This document shows positions 10,970-22,544 of a stretch of 64,000 nucleotides of DNA, piece after piece (position 1 is the first letter of the stretch; each line of letters starts with the position of its first letter). The translations under genes were made by a program, and so were the position numbers. The stretch is from Microstegium vimineum (Eukaryota > Streptophyta > Magnoliopsida > Poales > Poaceae): assembly GCA_022036555.1 (NCBI GenBank), contig CM039119.1, forward strand, positions 5,332,001-5,396,000. The letters run 5' to 3'. A model generated the notes under the pieces. The model was given only the letters and a program-made list of their open reading frames with translations. It did not search any database and had not been told where the DNA came from.

Positions 10970-13367
10970 TAGGAGCGGCGGTGTCCGGTGGTGCCTCATG
11001 CACTGACTCGTCTGGAGTCTGAAGAACCGGAGATTGCTGAGGCTGTACTGGAGTGGAGGTGACCACTGTGGCATCGGTAGCGACTGCAGTTGTAGGTGGG
11101 GTAGACACGGCTGGAGCCCGACTGTCGTGAGTAGCCTCTGAGGAAGCTACGGAGGAGCGATGCTGATCAGTTGTCGGTGCAACAAGCTCGGCCTCAACCT
11201 CTGCTGCTATCTGTGGACCAGTGGGGGACAACTGCTCGGTAATGTCGCTGAACGACGCTGAAAGGTCTCTGGCAGTAGCACCCATCGTAGCAGTAAGTGG
11301 AGTGAAACCAGTAGTGAGAGGAGTGAACTGCGGAGTGGGGCCAAAGGTGTCCAGCCACTGTGTCATCTGAGTCGCCGGTGACTGGAACGAGGTGGTCAAT
11401 CTGGCACCCTGAAGTCCACTGGACTGTATGGCTGGGGTGGGAGTGACTGACTGACCGGTGGAACTCGTAGGGGCCACTGAGGGGCCAACTGAGGGTCCAA
11501 CTAAGAACTGTGGCCCTCCTAGCTGCCCAACTGACTGTGAGGGCTGAGATGTGCTCATCATCTGTATCTGAGGAGCTGCAGGAAACTCAAGAGGAGGAGT
11601 GCCTGTCCACTTCATCATATGGGCCATAAAGGCCATGTTCTGCTGCTGTGACTGTAACTGAAGGCGCTGGGACTCTAGCTGCATAGCGAGCATCTATCGC
11701 TGCATCTCGAAGTGACGCTCCTCTGACTGTCGCTGCATCTCGTCCTGTCGCTGCTGGACCTGTGTAACTGCAGTGACGAGAGAACTCTGCTGCTCATTCA
11801 TTCTGTCAAGAAGCTTGAGCATCATGGTCTCAGTGGCAGAGACAGAGCCGCCAGCCTCAGTGTCGTGAGCCCGTGGGGGCATCTGTGGAACTGGCTGGAA
11901 ATCTGCATCTGAGCCATCTGAAGTGTCCTCAGGAGTCACATCAGCTCCAGTATCTAGTCCATGGAGCTCCTGCTGCTCAACACTGCGTATAGTCTCATCC
12001 TAAGCATCAACCTTTGCTCTGTCAGCTGGTGCTGTCCTCTCTCTGACAAGACAGAGGACCCGGTTTCCAAACCGACTGTCAAACGACCCAAGGACTCTAT
12101 AAGCTGGAAAAGAAGTCGGCGACTGATCCAGTAGAGCGCGGAGTCCAGGGTTTGCTCCCTCAAGCTCAATAGCAATGATTGATGAAATCCAGTGAGCATA
12201 GGGAAACTGACGACGGGCCCTCATGCCATCTGCTATCACATCCTCTATCTCTGACACAATAAAGTCTGCGACGTTGAACGGTGTCTGAGATACCAGGGCC
12301 TGAAGGAGTAGCTGCTGCATATTTGTCAGTCCTTCCTTGTAACCCGTGCGAGGAAGCAGAGTACGACGGAGGACCTCGTTCAACCTATGAACGGTGGGTC
12401 TGAGCTCTGCTGGGCTACGTCTGGAGCCCTCTGAGAAAGGTGGCTTGAAGAGGGGAGCCACCTCCTGCACTGACAGTGTACGACCACCTCGAGCTCTGCG
12501 AGGCACTGAGGCTCCTCTGTAGCACTCATAGTGTAAATCAAGCTCACCACCCTGCTGACGGAGGCGAAAGATCTCTCTGAGTCTGGTCAAGTAGAGCCTG
12601 TATCGCTCGCCTCTGAAAGTGTACTGCACAAACTTATGCTCTGGATCCACCCATACTGAAGCATAGAATTCTCTAACCCATCTCTCTATGTAGTTTCCGG
12701 AACGGCCAAGTAGGTCATCAAGTCCCGGAAGGTAAGTCAGAAACGGCCTGATCTCCTCACCAGCTAGCTCAACGATGCTCTCTAAGGAGCAAACCCTGTG
12801 CGGTCGAATCTGAATGCTGGTCAGCTGAGCTGCTCTATAGAAGTCCTCCATGAGAGGTGTATGCCATCCTGGTGAGGCTCTGGGGTCTCGCTGATCCGGG
12901 CACCACTTCTCAAGAGCAACGAATCGAAGCTTCTTCACCTGCTTTGCTGTAAGATTCCTCAGATCAAGATGAACTGAAGCTGAAGCTGCTATCGGAGCTG
13001 CGGACTAAGGTGACTGAGCAGACTGGGAACGAGTAGAACGCCCCTAGGAACTAGGTGCCAACAGAGTCCCAAGAGCTTTAGTGACAAGCTCCTGCTCCTG
13101 TGTAGTATCCTCAGTATGTGACCCAGCTGGAGGAGTAGACGGTAGATCCCGCGGAGGGGTGCCAAGTCTGACTATGCCTCGGCGACCGCCTCGCTTTGCG
13201 CGGTCTGCTGCATCGGCCACTGCTTTGGCTTTCTCAGCCTCTGTGAGCTTTCACTTCTTCTTTGCTTTCTCAACAACTGGCTTCTTGCCCTTGTCTCTGG
13301 AAGGACGTGGAGGAGGAGGAGCATCATCACCTGACCCAGCGGTGCGAGCACGAGTACTGCGAGTCAT
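10956..13367 (-). pseudogene. Third ORF of the Sirevirus element (plant transposon-protein domain, Gln-rich tail), broken
   Basis: One frame of about 804 codons from an ATG at 13367 to a stop at 10956, interrupted by in-frame stops near 13247, 13045, 13005, 12000 and 11694. The N-terminus is basic (TRSTRARTAG, KKPVVEKAKKK). The middle (12938-12000) has WVREFYASVW, FRGERYRLY, LLLQALV and PYAHWI, resembling the 'putative plant transposon protein' domain found in many plant retroelement ORFs. The C-terminus is coiled coil then Gln/Ser/Thr/Pro-rich (LESQRLQLQSQQQN). The last codons lie in the 3' LTR. It occupies the place of the env-like ORF of Sireviruses, but I see no clear signal peptide or membrane anchor. 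Its role is unknown. Confidence 0.65.
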
Positions 13368-15189
13368 ACTGAATCAAGCAAAGAACCACTGCTCACTGTC
13401 AAACACTAGAGTCACTGCCAACTGTCAGAACCACTGCCACAAGAACCACTGAGAGCTGCAAGAACCACTGCCCACTGATCAAGTCACAAGCAAAACTGAC
13501 AGAGGGGCCCGCAAGCCACTGGACTGAACCTCTGAGGCTTTGCCTCAATCCTTACTCGCGAGCTTTCCCCGAGTTCAACTGCCACTGACTGCTGCTGGAT
13601 AGAATAGACAGGGTATACATAAGCATATATACAATCTAGAGATAAGAGTTTGTATAGAAGCAAGTATCTAGATAAGTGATAGAATGAAATCTGACATGAT
13701 ACCTGAGGTAAGAAAGCGTATCTATTCAGAGCAATGTCAAGTACCAAAGCACACTTCGAACAAGATTTACCAGCTGCGAATTACAATTGGCAATTGAGTT
13801 AATGAATTGGATTGAAAGGATCTGCAAGGAATGATCTAGGACATGACTCTATCTCGACTCGACGAAACGCGATATCGAAGATGAAGATCATACCCTAGAA
13901 GCGAAGTGGTGAAGTTGACGGCGACTGAACGAAATTAGTCATGGATGAAGACGTCGAAGACGATGACGACGAAGTGAATTCGTTCGAGGACGAACGCGTC
14001 GAAATCTCTCCTAGGGTTAGGGCAAACCCTAACTCCTTTGAGCTTTGCAGGCAGGGACAATGGAGAGGAGGGGAACCCTAGGGGGCTTGCTCAGGCTGGC
14101 AGGGAGGTGGTGGAGCAGAGTAGTTCGCCGGCGGCGAGGTGGAGGAGGCAGGGCGGCGGCGCTGCTGAGCGGGAGGTGCAACTGCGCGGCGGGGAGTGGT
14201 GGTGGAGCGGCGGCGGCGCACGGAGAGGGTCACCGGCGGCGAGAGAGGCGCAAGTGAGCTGGCGGCCGAGCTGGGGCGGAACGACGGTGATGGCGGTGCG
14301 ATGGAGGAGCGGCGTACGGACGGCGGAAGGTGTGACACACTGTCGAAACAGATGCGCACGCGGGGGGTTATCCGCAAATTTTCAAAGCGTCGGACCACTA
14401 TGCTTGGTCCGGAGGCTGGTCCGACGGGTGGTCCGACGGTACCAGAGAAGAGGAAACAGGGAGCAACTGACCACCGGACCAGGGCGTCGGACGACTCACC
14501 GGACTAGTCCGACGGAGCACCGGACTGGTCCGACGGTACAGAGAAAGAAATGACAGAGGCACCGGACAACTTGCCATTGGTCCGGTGGAGCGTCGGACAC
14601 TAGTCCGGCGGATTTTATGGCTTGAAAAGATTTATGCAGTAAGGGACAGGGCGTCGGACCACTGTGTCGGACCATTGCAGAGTGGTCCGGAGGGTGGTCC
14701 GGTGCTTAATTTTGCTCTGAATTTTCCTATTTTTCTCTCCAATCTTTTCTCTTAGCCAAGTACCAACACAAAAGAGCAAAGAGGAACACTTGTTGGACTT
14801 AGCATAAGAACCATCTCTCAAACCCTCAATTTTAGACGTAGTTTGCCATAGGCTAGGATTAGTTTTCATAAGAAAATAGTTCAATAAAGCTCCAAGGGTC
14901 ACCTTAGGGGCACAGGAGGGGTATTAGCTGAAGCTAGAGCGTTGAATTGCTCCCCCTAAGTGTTGAACCTAATGATGACCAAAAACTTAACCGAAAAGAA
15001 ACGAAGAAGCAACACTTATGCATATGCAATGCAAAACGGAATTTGAATCTAGGTTGCTTGCAAGTTTAAACCGCAGTTAAGCTTTGTCACACGCTTTGAG
15101 GGCGGTTATCTTAACCGCGTTAGCCAAGCCTATGTGCATTACCAAATTAAACATGTTATATTACATAAGAATGCATGGTTCACACAAGC
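13368..15189 (-). other. Spacer between pol and the third ORF of the Sirevirus element
   Basis: A 1.8-kb non-coding stretch of the element. 14040-14350 is GC-rich and could hold a leader or promoter for the third ORF. 14380-14720 carries another cluster of GGTCCG / CGGACC words. 14949-14959 reads TTAGGGGGAGC on the minus strand, a polypurine-like motif. Frames such as 14038-14553 are low-complexity shadows. Confidence 0.6.
14949..14959 (-). promoter_or_regulatory. Polypurine-tract-like motif after pol
   Basis: TTAGGGGGAGC on the minus strand, about 230 bp past the pol stop. Sireviruses carry such motifs downstream of pol as well as next to the 3' LTR. The one expected next to the 3' LTR is absent here because of the deletion at 10969/10970. 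Confidence 0.5.
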
Positions 15190-18100
15190 TCATCTTTTAG
15201 TGAAGTTAGAGTGATCAAGCACATTCAACTCGCTTCTCAACCTACAAAAGGTTGTTTCATCGAGTGGTTTAGTGAAGATATCCGCCAATTGATCTTCGCT
15301 CTTAACTCCAACTAGTGTGATGTCTTTCCTAGCCACATGATTTCTAAGAAAGTGATGGCGAATATCAATGTGCTTGGAGCGAGAGTGTTGAACCGGGTTG
15401 TTAGCAAGCTTTACGGCGCTTTCATTATCACACAAAAGTGGAACTTCTTTTAAAAACACACCGTAATCAAAGAGTGTTTGGGTCATGTATAAGATTTGTG
15501 CACAACTTGCTCCCATGGCAATGTATTCTGCCTCGACGGTTGACAATGCCACACTGTTTTGCTTCTTTGATGACCAAGAAACAAGTGATCTTCCTAGCAT
15601 GTGGCACCCGCCGGAGGTACTCTTCCTATCAACCTTGCACCCGGCATAATCCGAATCGGAATAGCCAACTAGTTGGAAGGGAGCTCCTTTGGGATACCAA
15701 AGACCCATGCTAGGGGTGTGCCTTAAGTACCTAAGGATTCTTTTAACCACACAAAGATGCGACTCCTTAGGGTTTGCTTGAAACCTAGCACACATACACA
15801 CACTAAACATGATATCCGGCCTAGATGCGGTGAGGTAAAGTAAACTACCGATCATAGAGCGATAAAGAGTTTGGTCAATCGGTTTACCTCCCTCATCGAG
15901 ATCGAGATGCCCATTAGTAGGCATTGGGGCTTGATTGGCTTGCAATCCTCCATCTTGAACTTCTTAAGTAGATCATAAGTGTACTTTTCTTGAGAGATTA
16001 AGGTCCCTTCTCTCATTTGCTTCACTTGAAAGCCGAGGAAGAAGGTTAGCTCGCCAATCATTGACATCTCGAACTCCTTGGACATCAAGTCACCAAACTC
16101 CTTGCAATGGTCTTGGTCTGTTGACCCAAATATAATGTCATCGACATATACTTGGCAAACGAAGATCTCTCCATTAAGCTTCTTGGTGAATAGTGTACTG
16201 TCGATGATCTCGATCTTGAAGCCTTCTTGATTAGGAAGTCCCTTAGCCTCTCATACCAAGCTCTTGGAGCTTGCTTCAATCCGTAGAGTGCCTTGGACAA
16301 CCTATACACATGATTAGGCAAGTTTGGGTCTTCAAACCGGGAGGTTGTGAGACATAGACAAGTTCATTTATGAAACCATTTAAGAAGGCGCTCTTCACAT
16401 CCATTTGAAAGAGTTTCATTTTGTGATGTGAAGCATACGCCAAAAGGATACAGATGGCTTCAAGTCTTGCAACCGGTGCAAAGGTCTCTCCAAAATTGAG
16501 TCCTTCTACTTGAGAGAACCCCTTTGCCACCAATCTTGCTTTGTTCCTCACAACCACGCCTTGATCATCTTGCTTGTTCCTAAACACCCACTTGGTGCTA
16601 ATGATTCTTGCATCCTTTGGCTTCTCTTCAAGTGTCCACACTTGGTTCCGGGTGAAGTTGTTGAGTTCTTCATGCATGGTATTCACCCAATCCAGATCCG
16701 TAAGTGCTTCTTCTACACTAGTAGGCTCAACAAAGGAAACAAACAAGTGATGTTCAACATAAGATGTAAGTCTAGAGCGAGTCATTACTCCCTTTGATGG
16801 ACTCCCTATGATTTGATCATGGGGGTGAGCTTGAAGGATAGATGTTGATCTTCTATTTGTCTCTTGAGGAGGGGGATGCGGTGCTTCAACATTGCTTGCT
16901 TTGGCCTCAGCTTGATCTTGAGGAATGTGAGTGTCTTCTTGAGCTTCTCTCACTTGATCTCCTTCATCAACTTGAGGCGTGTTGGGTGGAGAAGGATCTT
17001 GATTAGCTTCATCTTCAACTTCTTCCACCTCTTGCGGGTTGATAGCACCAATTGGCATATTCTTCATTGCCTCCCTCAAGGGTTCATCACCTACATCAAT
17101 ATCCTCAAGCGCTTCTTGGGAGCCATTAGTTTCATCAAACTCCAAGTCATACGTTTCTTCAACTAAGCCGGTGGCTTTGTTAAATACACGGTATGCCTTG
17201 AATTTAAGTGAATAACCAACAAGGAAACCAATGTCACACCGCCGTTGGAATTTACCCAAGTGTTGGTGCTTCTTGTAGATGTACACCTTGCAACCAAACA
17301 CCCGGAAGAATGAAATATCCGGCTTCTTCCCATTGACAAGCTCATAGGGGGTCTTCTTTAATAGCCTTTGGACGAAGAGACGGTTTGCCGCATAGCACGC
17401 GGTGTTGATTGCCTCCGCCCAAAACTTCTCGGGAGTGTTGTACTCATCAAGCATAGACCTTGCTAGAGTTATGAGTGTCCGGTTCTTCCTCTCTACGACA
17501 CCATTTTGTTGAGGAGTATATGTGGCGGACACCTCATGCTTGATCCCAACTTCATCACAATAGTCTTCAATCTTTGTGTTCACAAATTCGGTGCCATTGT
17601 CACTTCTAATCTTCTTGATCTTCACATCAAATTCATTTTGAGCTCTTGTAGCAAACTTCTTGAAGATGCCTTGTGTCTCTCCTTTATCTTGAAGAAAGAA
17701 CACCCAAGTGTACCGAGAGTAATCATCTACTACCACCAAGCAATAGAGATTTCCTCCAAGACTAGCATAAGTGGTAGGGCCAAATAGATCCATGTGTAGC
17801 AACTCTAGGACTCTTGAGGTTGACATGAAGGCTTTGGTTGGATGAGTGTTTGCCACTTGCTTGCCGGCTTGACATGCACTACAATGTTTGTCCTTCTCAA
17901 ACACCACATCCTTGATTCCTCTAACCATTTCCTTCTTGACTAGCTTCTTCAAGGTTGACATGCCCACATGAGCTAATCTTCTATGCCATAGCCAACCTAA
18001 AGAATTCTTGGAGAATATACAAGCTTGCAAGTTTGCTTCATTTGAAGTGAAGTCCACCAAGTAGAGGTTGTTGTGCCGGAACCCTTTGAATATCATTGAT

Positions 18101-18414
18101 GAATCTTCAATCTTGGTCACAATCACCTCAATTGGAGTGAAGAGACAGTGAAACCCGAGATCACAAAGTTGACCAACCGATAGCAAGTTGAAGCTCAATG
18201 ATTGTACTAGCAAGACATTGGAAATTGATTGATCTTGGTAGATAGCCACTTTGCCTAAGCCTTGAACTTTGCCCTTTGAATTATCCCCAAAAGTAATCTT
18301 GTCTTGATTTGCACAATCCTCATCAAGTGTGGTGAACATCCGGGGGTCGCCGGTCATGTGTTGAGTGCAACCACTATCAATTACCCAATGGCTCCCACCA
18401 GTCTTGTAGTTCAC
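15190..18414 (-). pseudogene. pol: Sirevirus copia pol: protease, integrase, RT, RNase H; frameshifted
   Basis: Copia-order polyprotein. The first open frame (18414-16276) has the protease site [13 protein letters not shown], the pre-integrase HHCC region ([12 protein letters not shown] ... CSACQAGK), the integrase catalytic blocks [16 protein letters not shown] and [11 protein letters not shown] (D, D, E), and the N-terminal part of RT ([22 protein letters not shown]). RT then continues in other frames: [20 protein letters not shown] (about 16321-16230), and the catalytic YVDDI near 16130. The frame 15945-15190 has YRSMIGSLLYLTASRPDI and RNase H (DSDYAGCKVDRKSTSG, STVEAEYIA, HIDIRHHFLR, DIFTKPL). 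Frame changes near 16330, 16220 and 15950 inactivate it. It lies in the same frame as gag, separated by two stops. Confidence 0.88.
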
Positions 18415-18435
18415 CTACACACAAGCAACTTGGAG

Positions 18436-20817
18436 TTAAGCTTGTTGTTTGGGAACCCCCTTAGTGCGGGGCCCCATTGCCTTGTCAACCAACTCCTTAG
18501 CAACCCAAAGAACCCTAGGCTTGTTCTTCATTGGTGGTCCAAGAAACACCACAAGTGGTCTACCCTTGGAATCTTTGTTGATGACATAGTGAGCATCATG
18601 AGCAAATGGCCTAGTGTGCTTGGGCAAGGTCTTGGGAATTGGAGTCTTGCATTGAAATGATAGATGACCAATTTGTCCACATCCAAAACACCTCTTAGGC
18701 TTGGGCTTTGGCTTCTCTTGATTGTAACCATTGTACTTGTTCTTGTAGTAGTTCTTGGCTTCAATCTTGACCTTGGCCTTCATCACTTGGTTCTCCTTGT
18801 ACCCAATACCGGTCTTGTCATTCTTCATGACGGTGCTCATTAGAAGCTCACTTTGGAGATTATGGCCCTTGGTGAACTTTTCAAGGCCACTTGTAAGCTT
18901 GGTCTTGTCACTCTTGAGCTTGGCAATTTCTTCTCGAAGAGAGTTGATCAAAGTGATAGCATCTTTGTCTTCTTCTTGAGCCGGCTTGATGGTGAAGGGC
19001 TTGTTTGCCTTGAGGTTGATTAGCTCTTCCTTGAGCTTTGAGTTCTCTTCACTCATCTTCACATAATCATCATACTTGTCGGCTTCTACAACTCTCTTGC
19101 CCTTGCACTTTGCACTTTGCTCAAGAGCCACATCATCAAGCTCGATATCACAAGAGGTAGCACTTGCACACTTAGCACACGGGTTAGTAGCAACATGTGT
19201 AAGATCTTGAGTAAGTAATTCATTTGCTACCATTAGTGTGCCATGATCACTTTTCACTTGGTTGTAGTCATCTTTTAGCAAGTTAAACCTTGTGAGGAGC
19301 TCTTGGGATGACCTCTCAAGATTATCATGTTTCTCATTGGCTTGCTTAAGAGAGGCTTTGAGCTCCCTAGTGCTAGATGTGAGAGAGTTAATCTCAAGCT
19401 TCAAGTCATCATTAGCACTAGACAAGTTATCAAGCTTATCATGCAAGTTTTCCTTGATTTCAAGAAGTTTGTCATTTTTACTCTTGTACTTCCTTATGAT
19501 GCTAGCATACTTGTTGCAAATTTTAATTAGTTCATCATAGGAAGGTGCTTCTTCATCATCACTATCATCACTAGAGAGGTCATCACCATCATCCTCTTTT
19601 TGTACCTTCTTGTCACCTTTAGCCATAAGGCATAGGTGTGTAGAGGATGAGCCCGGCGATGAAGGAGGAGGTGGCGGTGGAATCGAAGAACCAATCACCA
19701 AAGCGGCCACCTTCTCTTCTTCACTCTCATCATCGGAGGAGTCGCTTGAATCATCAATGTCGGTGAGCCAATCACCCACAATGTAAGCCTTGCCATCCTT
19801 CTTCTTCTTGTGGAAGTTGAAGTTCTTCTTCTTCTTGTATGGCTTGTCTTGCTTCTTGTTATCATCACTTGAGTCATCATTGCCGCCCTTGTTCTTCTTG
19901 AAGTTCTTGAACTTGTCTTTCTTCTCTTCGGGACACGCATGGGCTAGATGACCAAGAGTGCCACAATTGTAGCACTTCATTTGGGAGATTGGCTTCCTTG
20001 AAGAGCTTGTGAAGAATTTCTTCTTCTTTGAGTCAAACTTGACTCCGTTCTTGTTTAGCCTCTTCAACATCTTGGCGGTCTTCTTCACCATGAGAGCGAT
20101 GTTGTCTTCATCATCATCATCACTTGTACTCTCAACGACATATTGAATCTTGCACTTCTCCTTGGAAGATGCCTTGAGAGCCAAGTCCTTCTCCTCCTCC
20201 TTCTCTTTCTTCTTGGAGGAGGATGAAGTTCCATCATTGATCTTCATGTACATCTCATGAGCATTGATCTTGCCCAACACTTGCGTTGGTGTAGTTGCGG
20301 AGAGATTGCCTTGATGAAGAACCGTGACGATGTGGCTATACTTGTCTATTGGAAGGACACAAAGTATCTTGCGCACCACATCGGCCGGTGTCATTTGAGA
20401 GAGTCCAAGGCCATTCAACTCCTCTACAAGCACATTCAAGCGAGAATACATTTCATTAGCATTTTCATGAGATAGCATAGTGAAAGCATTTAACTTAGCA
20501 ATGATAAAGTGATAACGCTCTTCTCTTTCACATTTAGTGCCCTCGTGAAGAGCACAAATGTTTGTCCAAATCTCATGCACGGTTTTGCAATTTCGCACAC
20601 GGTTGAACACATCCTTGCAAATGCCACGGAAAAGAATGTTCTTTGCCTTGGCATTGTTCTTCTCAAAGTATGGGTCCTCGGCGAACACCGATCCACCTTG
20701 GGTGGCGGATTTGTGAACGCCGACATCCACGGCCTCAAGATAGGCCTCCATCCGCACTTTCCAATAAGGAAAGTCATCCCCATCGAACATGGGTGGCGGT
20801 CCATCCCCATGGGACAT
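18436..20817 (-). CDS. gag: Sirevirus copia Gag
   Basis: An intact 793-residue capsid and nucleocapsid precursor that would package element RNA in cytoplasmic particles. It starts MSHGDGPPPMFDGDDFPYWK, the usual copia Gag N-terminus. GICKDVFNRV and HEIWTNICALHEG follow, with the UBN2/Retrotran_gag helices up to about residue 190. There are two CCHC zinc knuckles, CYNCGTLGHLAHAC (about residue 280) and CFGCGQIGHLSFQC (about residue 705), with lysine-rich and acidic runs and a coiled coil in between (about 430-560). Two knuckles and this length are typical of Sireviruses and much longer than in other copia lineages. The ATG at 20817 is 52 bp past the LTR end and PBS. It is the only uninterrupted gene of the element. 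Confidence 0.9.
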   Translation of the reverse strand: MSHGDGPPPMFDGDDFPYWKVRMEAYLEAVDVGVHKSATQGGSVFAEDPYFEKNNAKAKNILFRGICKDVFNRVRNCKTVHEIWTNICALHEGTKCEREERYHFIIAKLNAFTMLSHENANEMYSRLNVLVEELNGLGLSQMTPADVVRKILCVLPIDKYSHIVTVLHQGNLSATTPTQVLGKINAHEMYMKINDGTSSSSKKKEKEEEKDLALKASSKEKCKIQYVVESTSDDDDEDNIALMVKKTAKMLKRLNKNGVKFDSKKKKFFTSSSRKPISQMKCYNCGTLGHLAHACPEEKKDKFKNFKKNKGGNDDSSDDNKKQDKPYKKKKNFNFHKKKKDGKAYIVGDWLTDIDDSSDSSDDESEEEKVAALVIGSSIPPPPPPSSPGSSSTHLCLMAKGDKKVQKEDDGDDLSSDDSDDEEAPSYDELIKICNKYASIIRKYKSKNDKLLEIKENLHDKLDNLSSANDDLKLEINSLTSSTRELKASLKQANEKHDNLERSSQELLTRFNLLKDDYNQVKSDHGTLMVANELLTQDLTHVATNPCAKCASATSCDIELDDVALEQSAKCKGKRVVEADKYDDYVKMSEENSKLKEELINLKANKPFTIKPAQEEDKDAITLINSLREEIAKLKSDKTKLTSGLEKFTKGHNLQSELLMSTVMKNDKTGIGYKENQVMKAKVKIEAKNYYKNKYNGYNQEKPKPKPKRCFGCGQIGHLSFQCKTPIPKTLPKHTRPFAHDAHYVINKDSKGRPLVVFLGPPMKNKPRVLWVAKELVDKAMGPRTKGVPKQQA

Positions 20818-20854
20818 CTTGCTCTAGGCGGTGAAGCCTAATTTAGAGCAACAA

Positions 20855-20867
20855 GGCTCCGATACAA
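20855..20867 (-). other. Primer-binding site of the Sirevirus element
   Basis: Minus strand TTGTATCGGAGCC, one base after the 5' LTR end. It matches the initiator-methionine tRNA site TGGTATCAGAGCC at 11 of 13 positions, as expected for Sireviruses. Confidence 0.7.
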
Positions 20868-20868
20868 T

Positions 20869-22544
20869 TGAAAGGATCAAGATGCCCAAGAGGGGGGGGG
20901 GTGAATTGGGCTTGTTTTAAATTTCTAAAGCAAATATAAAAACCTATCAAATGCCAATCACCCCCTAGTGCCTACTGTCCGTGTGTCCTAGCTAGAAAGC
21001 GGTAGCAGTTCATAGGAATTAAAAACAACCTAAGCAATTCTAGTAGGAAATGTAAAAACAAGACGGAAAGTAATGCGGAAATGTAAAGAGCTAGGGAAAA
21101 GAAAATCTCATTGACGCAGCGATTTTTTCCCGAGGTATCGAGGTGTCGACACCCCCCTAGTCCTCGTTGGAGCACCTCGCAAGGTATCGCTCCCCGTCTA
21201 CCCACGCAAGGGTAGAGTGCTCTCTACGGGCTGATTCTTCGCCACTCCGGCTCGGTGAATCGCCCACAACCGATCACAAGAGCTTGGAGAAGAGCCGCCA
21301 ACAATCTCCTGGTGGTTACTTCCTCCGAACACCACCAAACCGTCTAGGTGCTGTCGAACACCAAGAGTAACAAGCACAAGACCTTCACTTGACCCACTCA
21401 AGGCTAGGAAGGTGGATGGATGCATACAAGTCACTCCTAATCACTCTAGGAGGGAAGAACAAGATGAACTCTCTCTAATCTCTCCCTCACTAGCCTCTTG
21501 GCTCTCCAAAGGATTTCTCAAGGTGTCACCAGCTGAAACAATGGCCAAGAGTCCCTCTAAGGACCAAGGGGCAACTATAATAGTCCCCACCTCCAAAACT
21601 AGCCGTTTTTTGCTTTTTCTTCTCTCTGCGAAGCCACCGGACTAGTCCGGAGCTCATACCACCGGACCATGCACACTGGTCTGGAGCTCACTCTCGATTC
21701 AAACTCAGGCACCGTCGGACAACTCTGCTTGGTCCGACGCACTGGTCCGGAGCCTCGGTGCTCTCTGAGTGAAAAAATTCATCTCTTTTACGAACCACCG
21801 GACCACTCTCCTTGGTCCGGTGCCCTAGTCCGACGCTCTGGTCCGGAGCCAGGGAGCTCTCTGCATACACTCAACCTCCTGTCATGAGGCGTCGGACTAG
21901 CCGTCGGACTAACCGTCGGACTGGTCCGGAGCCTTCTCTCTCTCTGAACCAAACCACCGGACCACTCTCCTATGGTCTGGTGCTTTCCAGACAGGTGGTC
22001 CGGAGCTCCTCGAGCTGAGAATCTGCCTAAGTCAGGGACCGTCGGACCACTCTCCTATGGTCCGACGCCCACTTAGCAGAGTGGTCCGGAGCCTCTTTCT
22101 CCCTCTATATCAACTGTTTTCGCTGAGGTTTCTTAAGGGATTTTGCTCCTACCATTTCTAGGGTTTATCAAGGGCTGAAAGCAAAGTCTCTAGGACTGGT
22201 TGTGACAAGTGTGCATATACGCACTTTCCTAAACTCTCCTAGGTCAAGCTACTAATCTCATACCCCCCTTTATAGTACGGTCAAAGGAAAAACAAAAGCC
22301 CTAGCTATATTTAGTGCCCTTCTCAACCTTATGGCACTAAGAACTAGCCTAGTCTTCGACGTGTATCATCATCCTTTGCAACCGAAACAATTTACATCTT
22401 GGGGGCATGAATATCCATTAAGCCCATTCAAAAAGCATCACTAATGACCTAACACAAATGACTTTGCCTCTGCAAAACACACGTTAGTCATAGTGATCTA
22501 GTATTGTCGTTAATCGCCTAAAGACAAGGGTCCATGATTCTACA
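20869..22544 (-). repeat. 5' LTR of the Sirevirus element (1676 bp)
   Basis: Read on the minus strand it begins TGTAGAATCATGG at 22544 and ends GATCCTTTCA at 20869. TACCG follows at 22545-22549, matching 9479-9483. It contains a GGTCCG word cluster at about 21640-22095. The first 194 bp (22544-22351) have no counterpart in the 3' LTR. Confidence 0.9.

Larger units (their letters stand above)
9484..22544 (-). mobile_element. Sirevirus-type Ty1/copia retrotransposon (about 13.1 kb), nested in CACTA
   Basis: The element reads right to left: 5' LTR, primer-binding site, gag, pol (PR-IN-RT-RNase H order of copia), a spacer, a third ORF, and 3' LTR. Its insertion duplicated TACCG (9479-9483 and 22545-22549), and the host CACTA exon reads through perfectly when it is removed. 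The Sirevirus (SIRE/Maximus) assignment rests on the large gag with two CCHC knuckles, gag and pol in one frame separated by stops, the extra ORF after pol, AGGGGGAG polypurine motifs and repeated CACCGGAC / GTCCGGTG words in the LTRs. Pol and the third ORF are broken, so it is not autonomous now. Confidence 0.9.

Noticed and set aside
14038..14553. 171-codon plus-strand frame
   Set aside because: Lies in the Sirevirus spacer against the direction of the element; it is built of GC-rich and GGTCCG repeats.
22351..22544. CACTA sequence next to the Sirevirus LTR
   Set aside because: The perfect TACCG duplication at 22545-22549 and the CACTA frame continuity put this stretch inside the retrotransposon.
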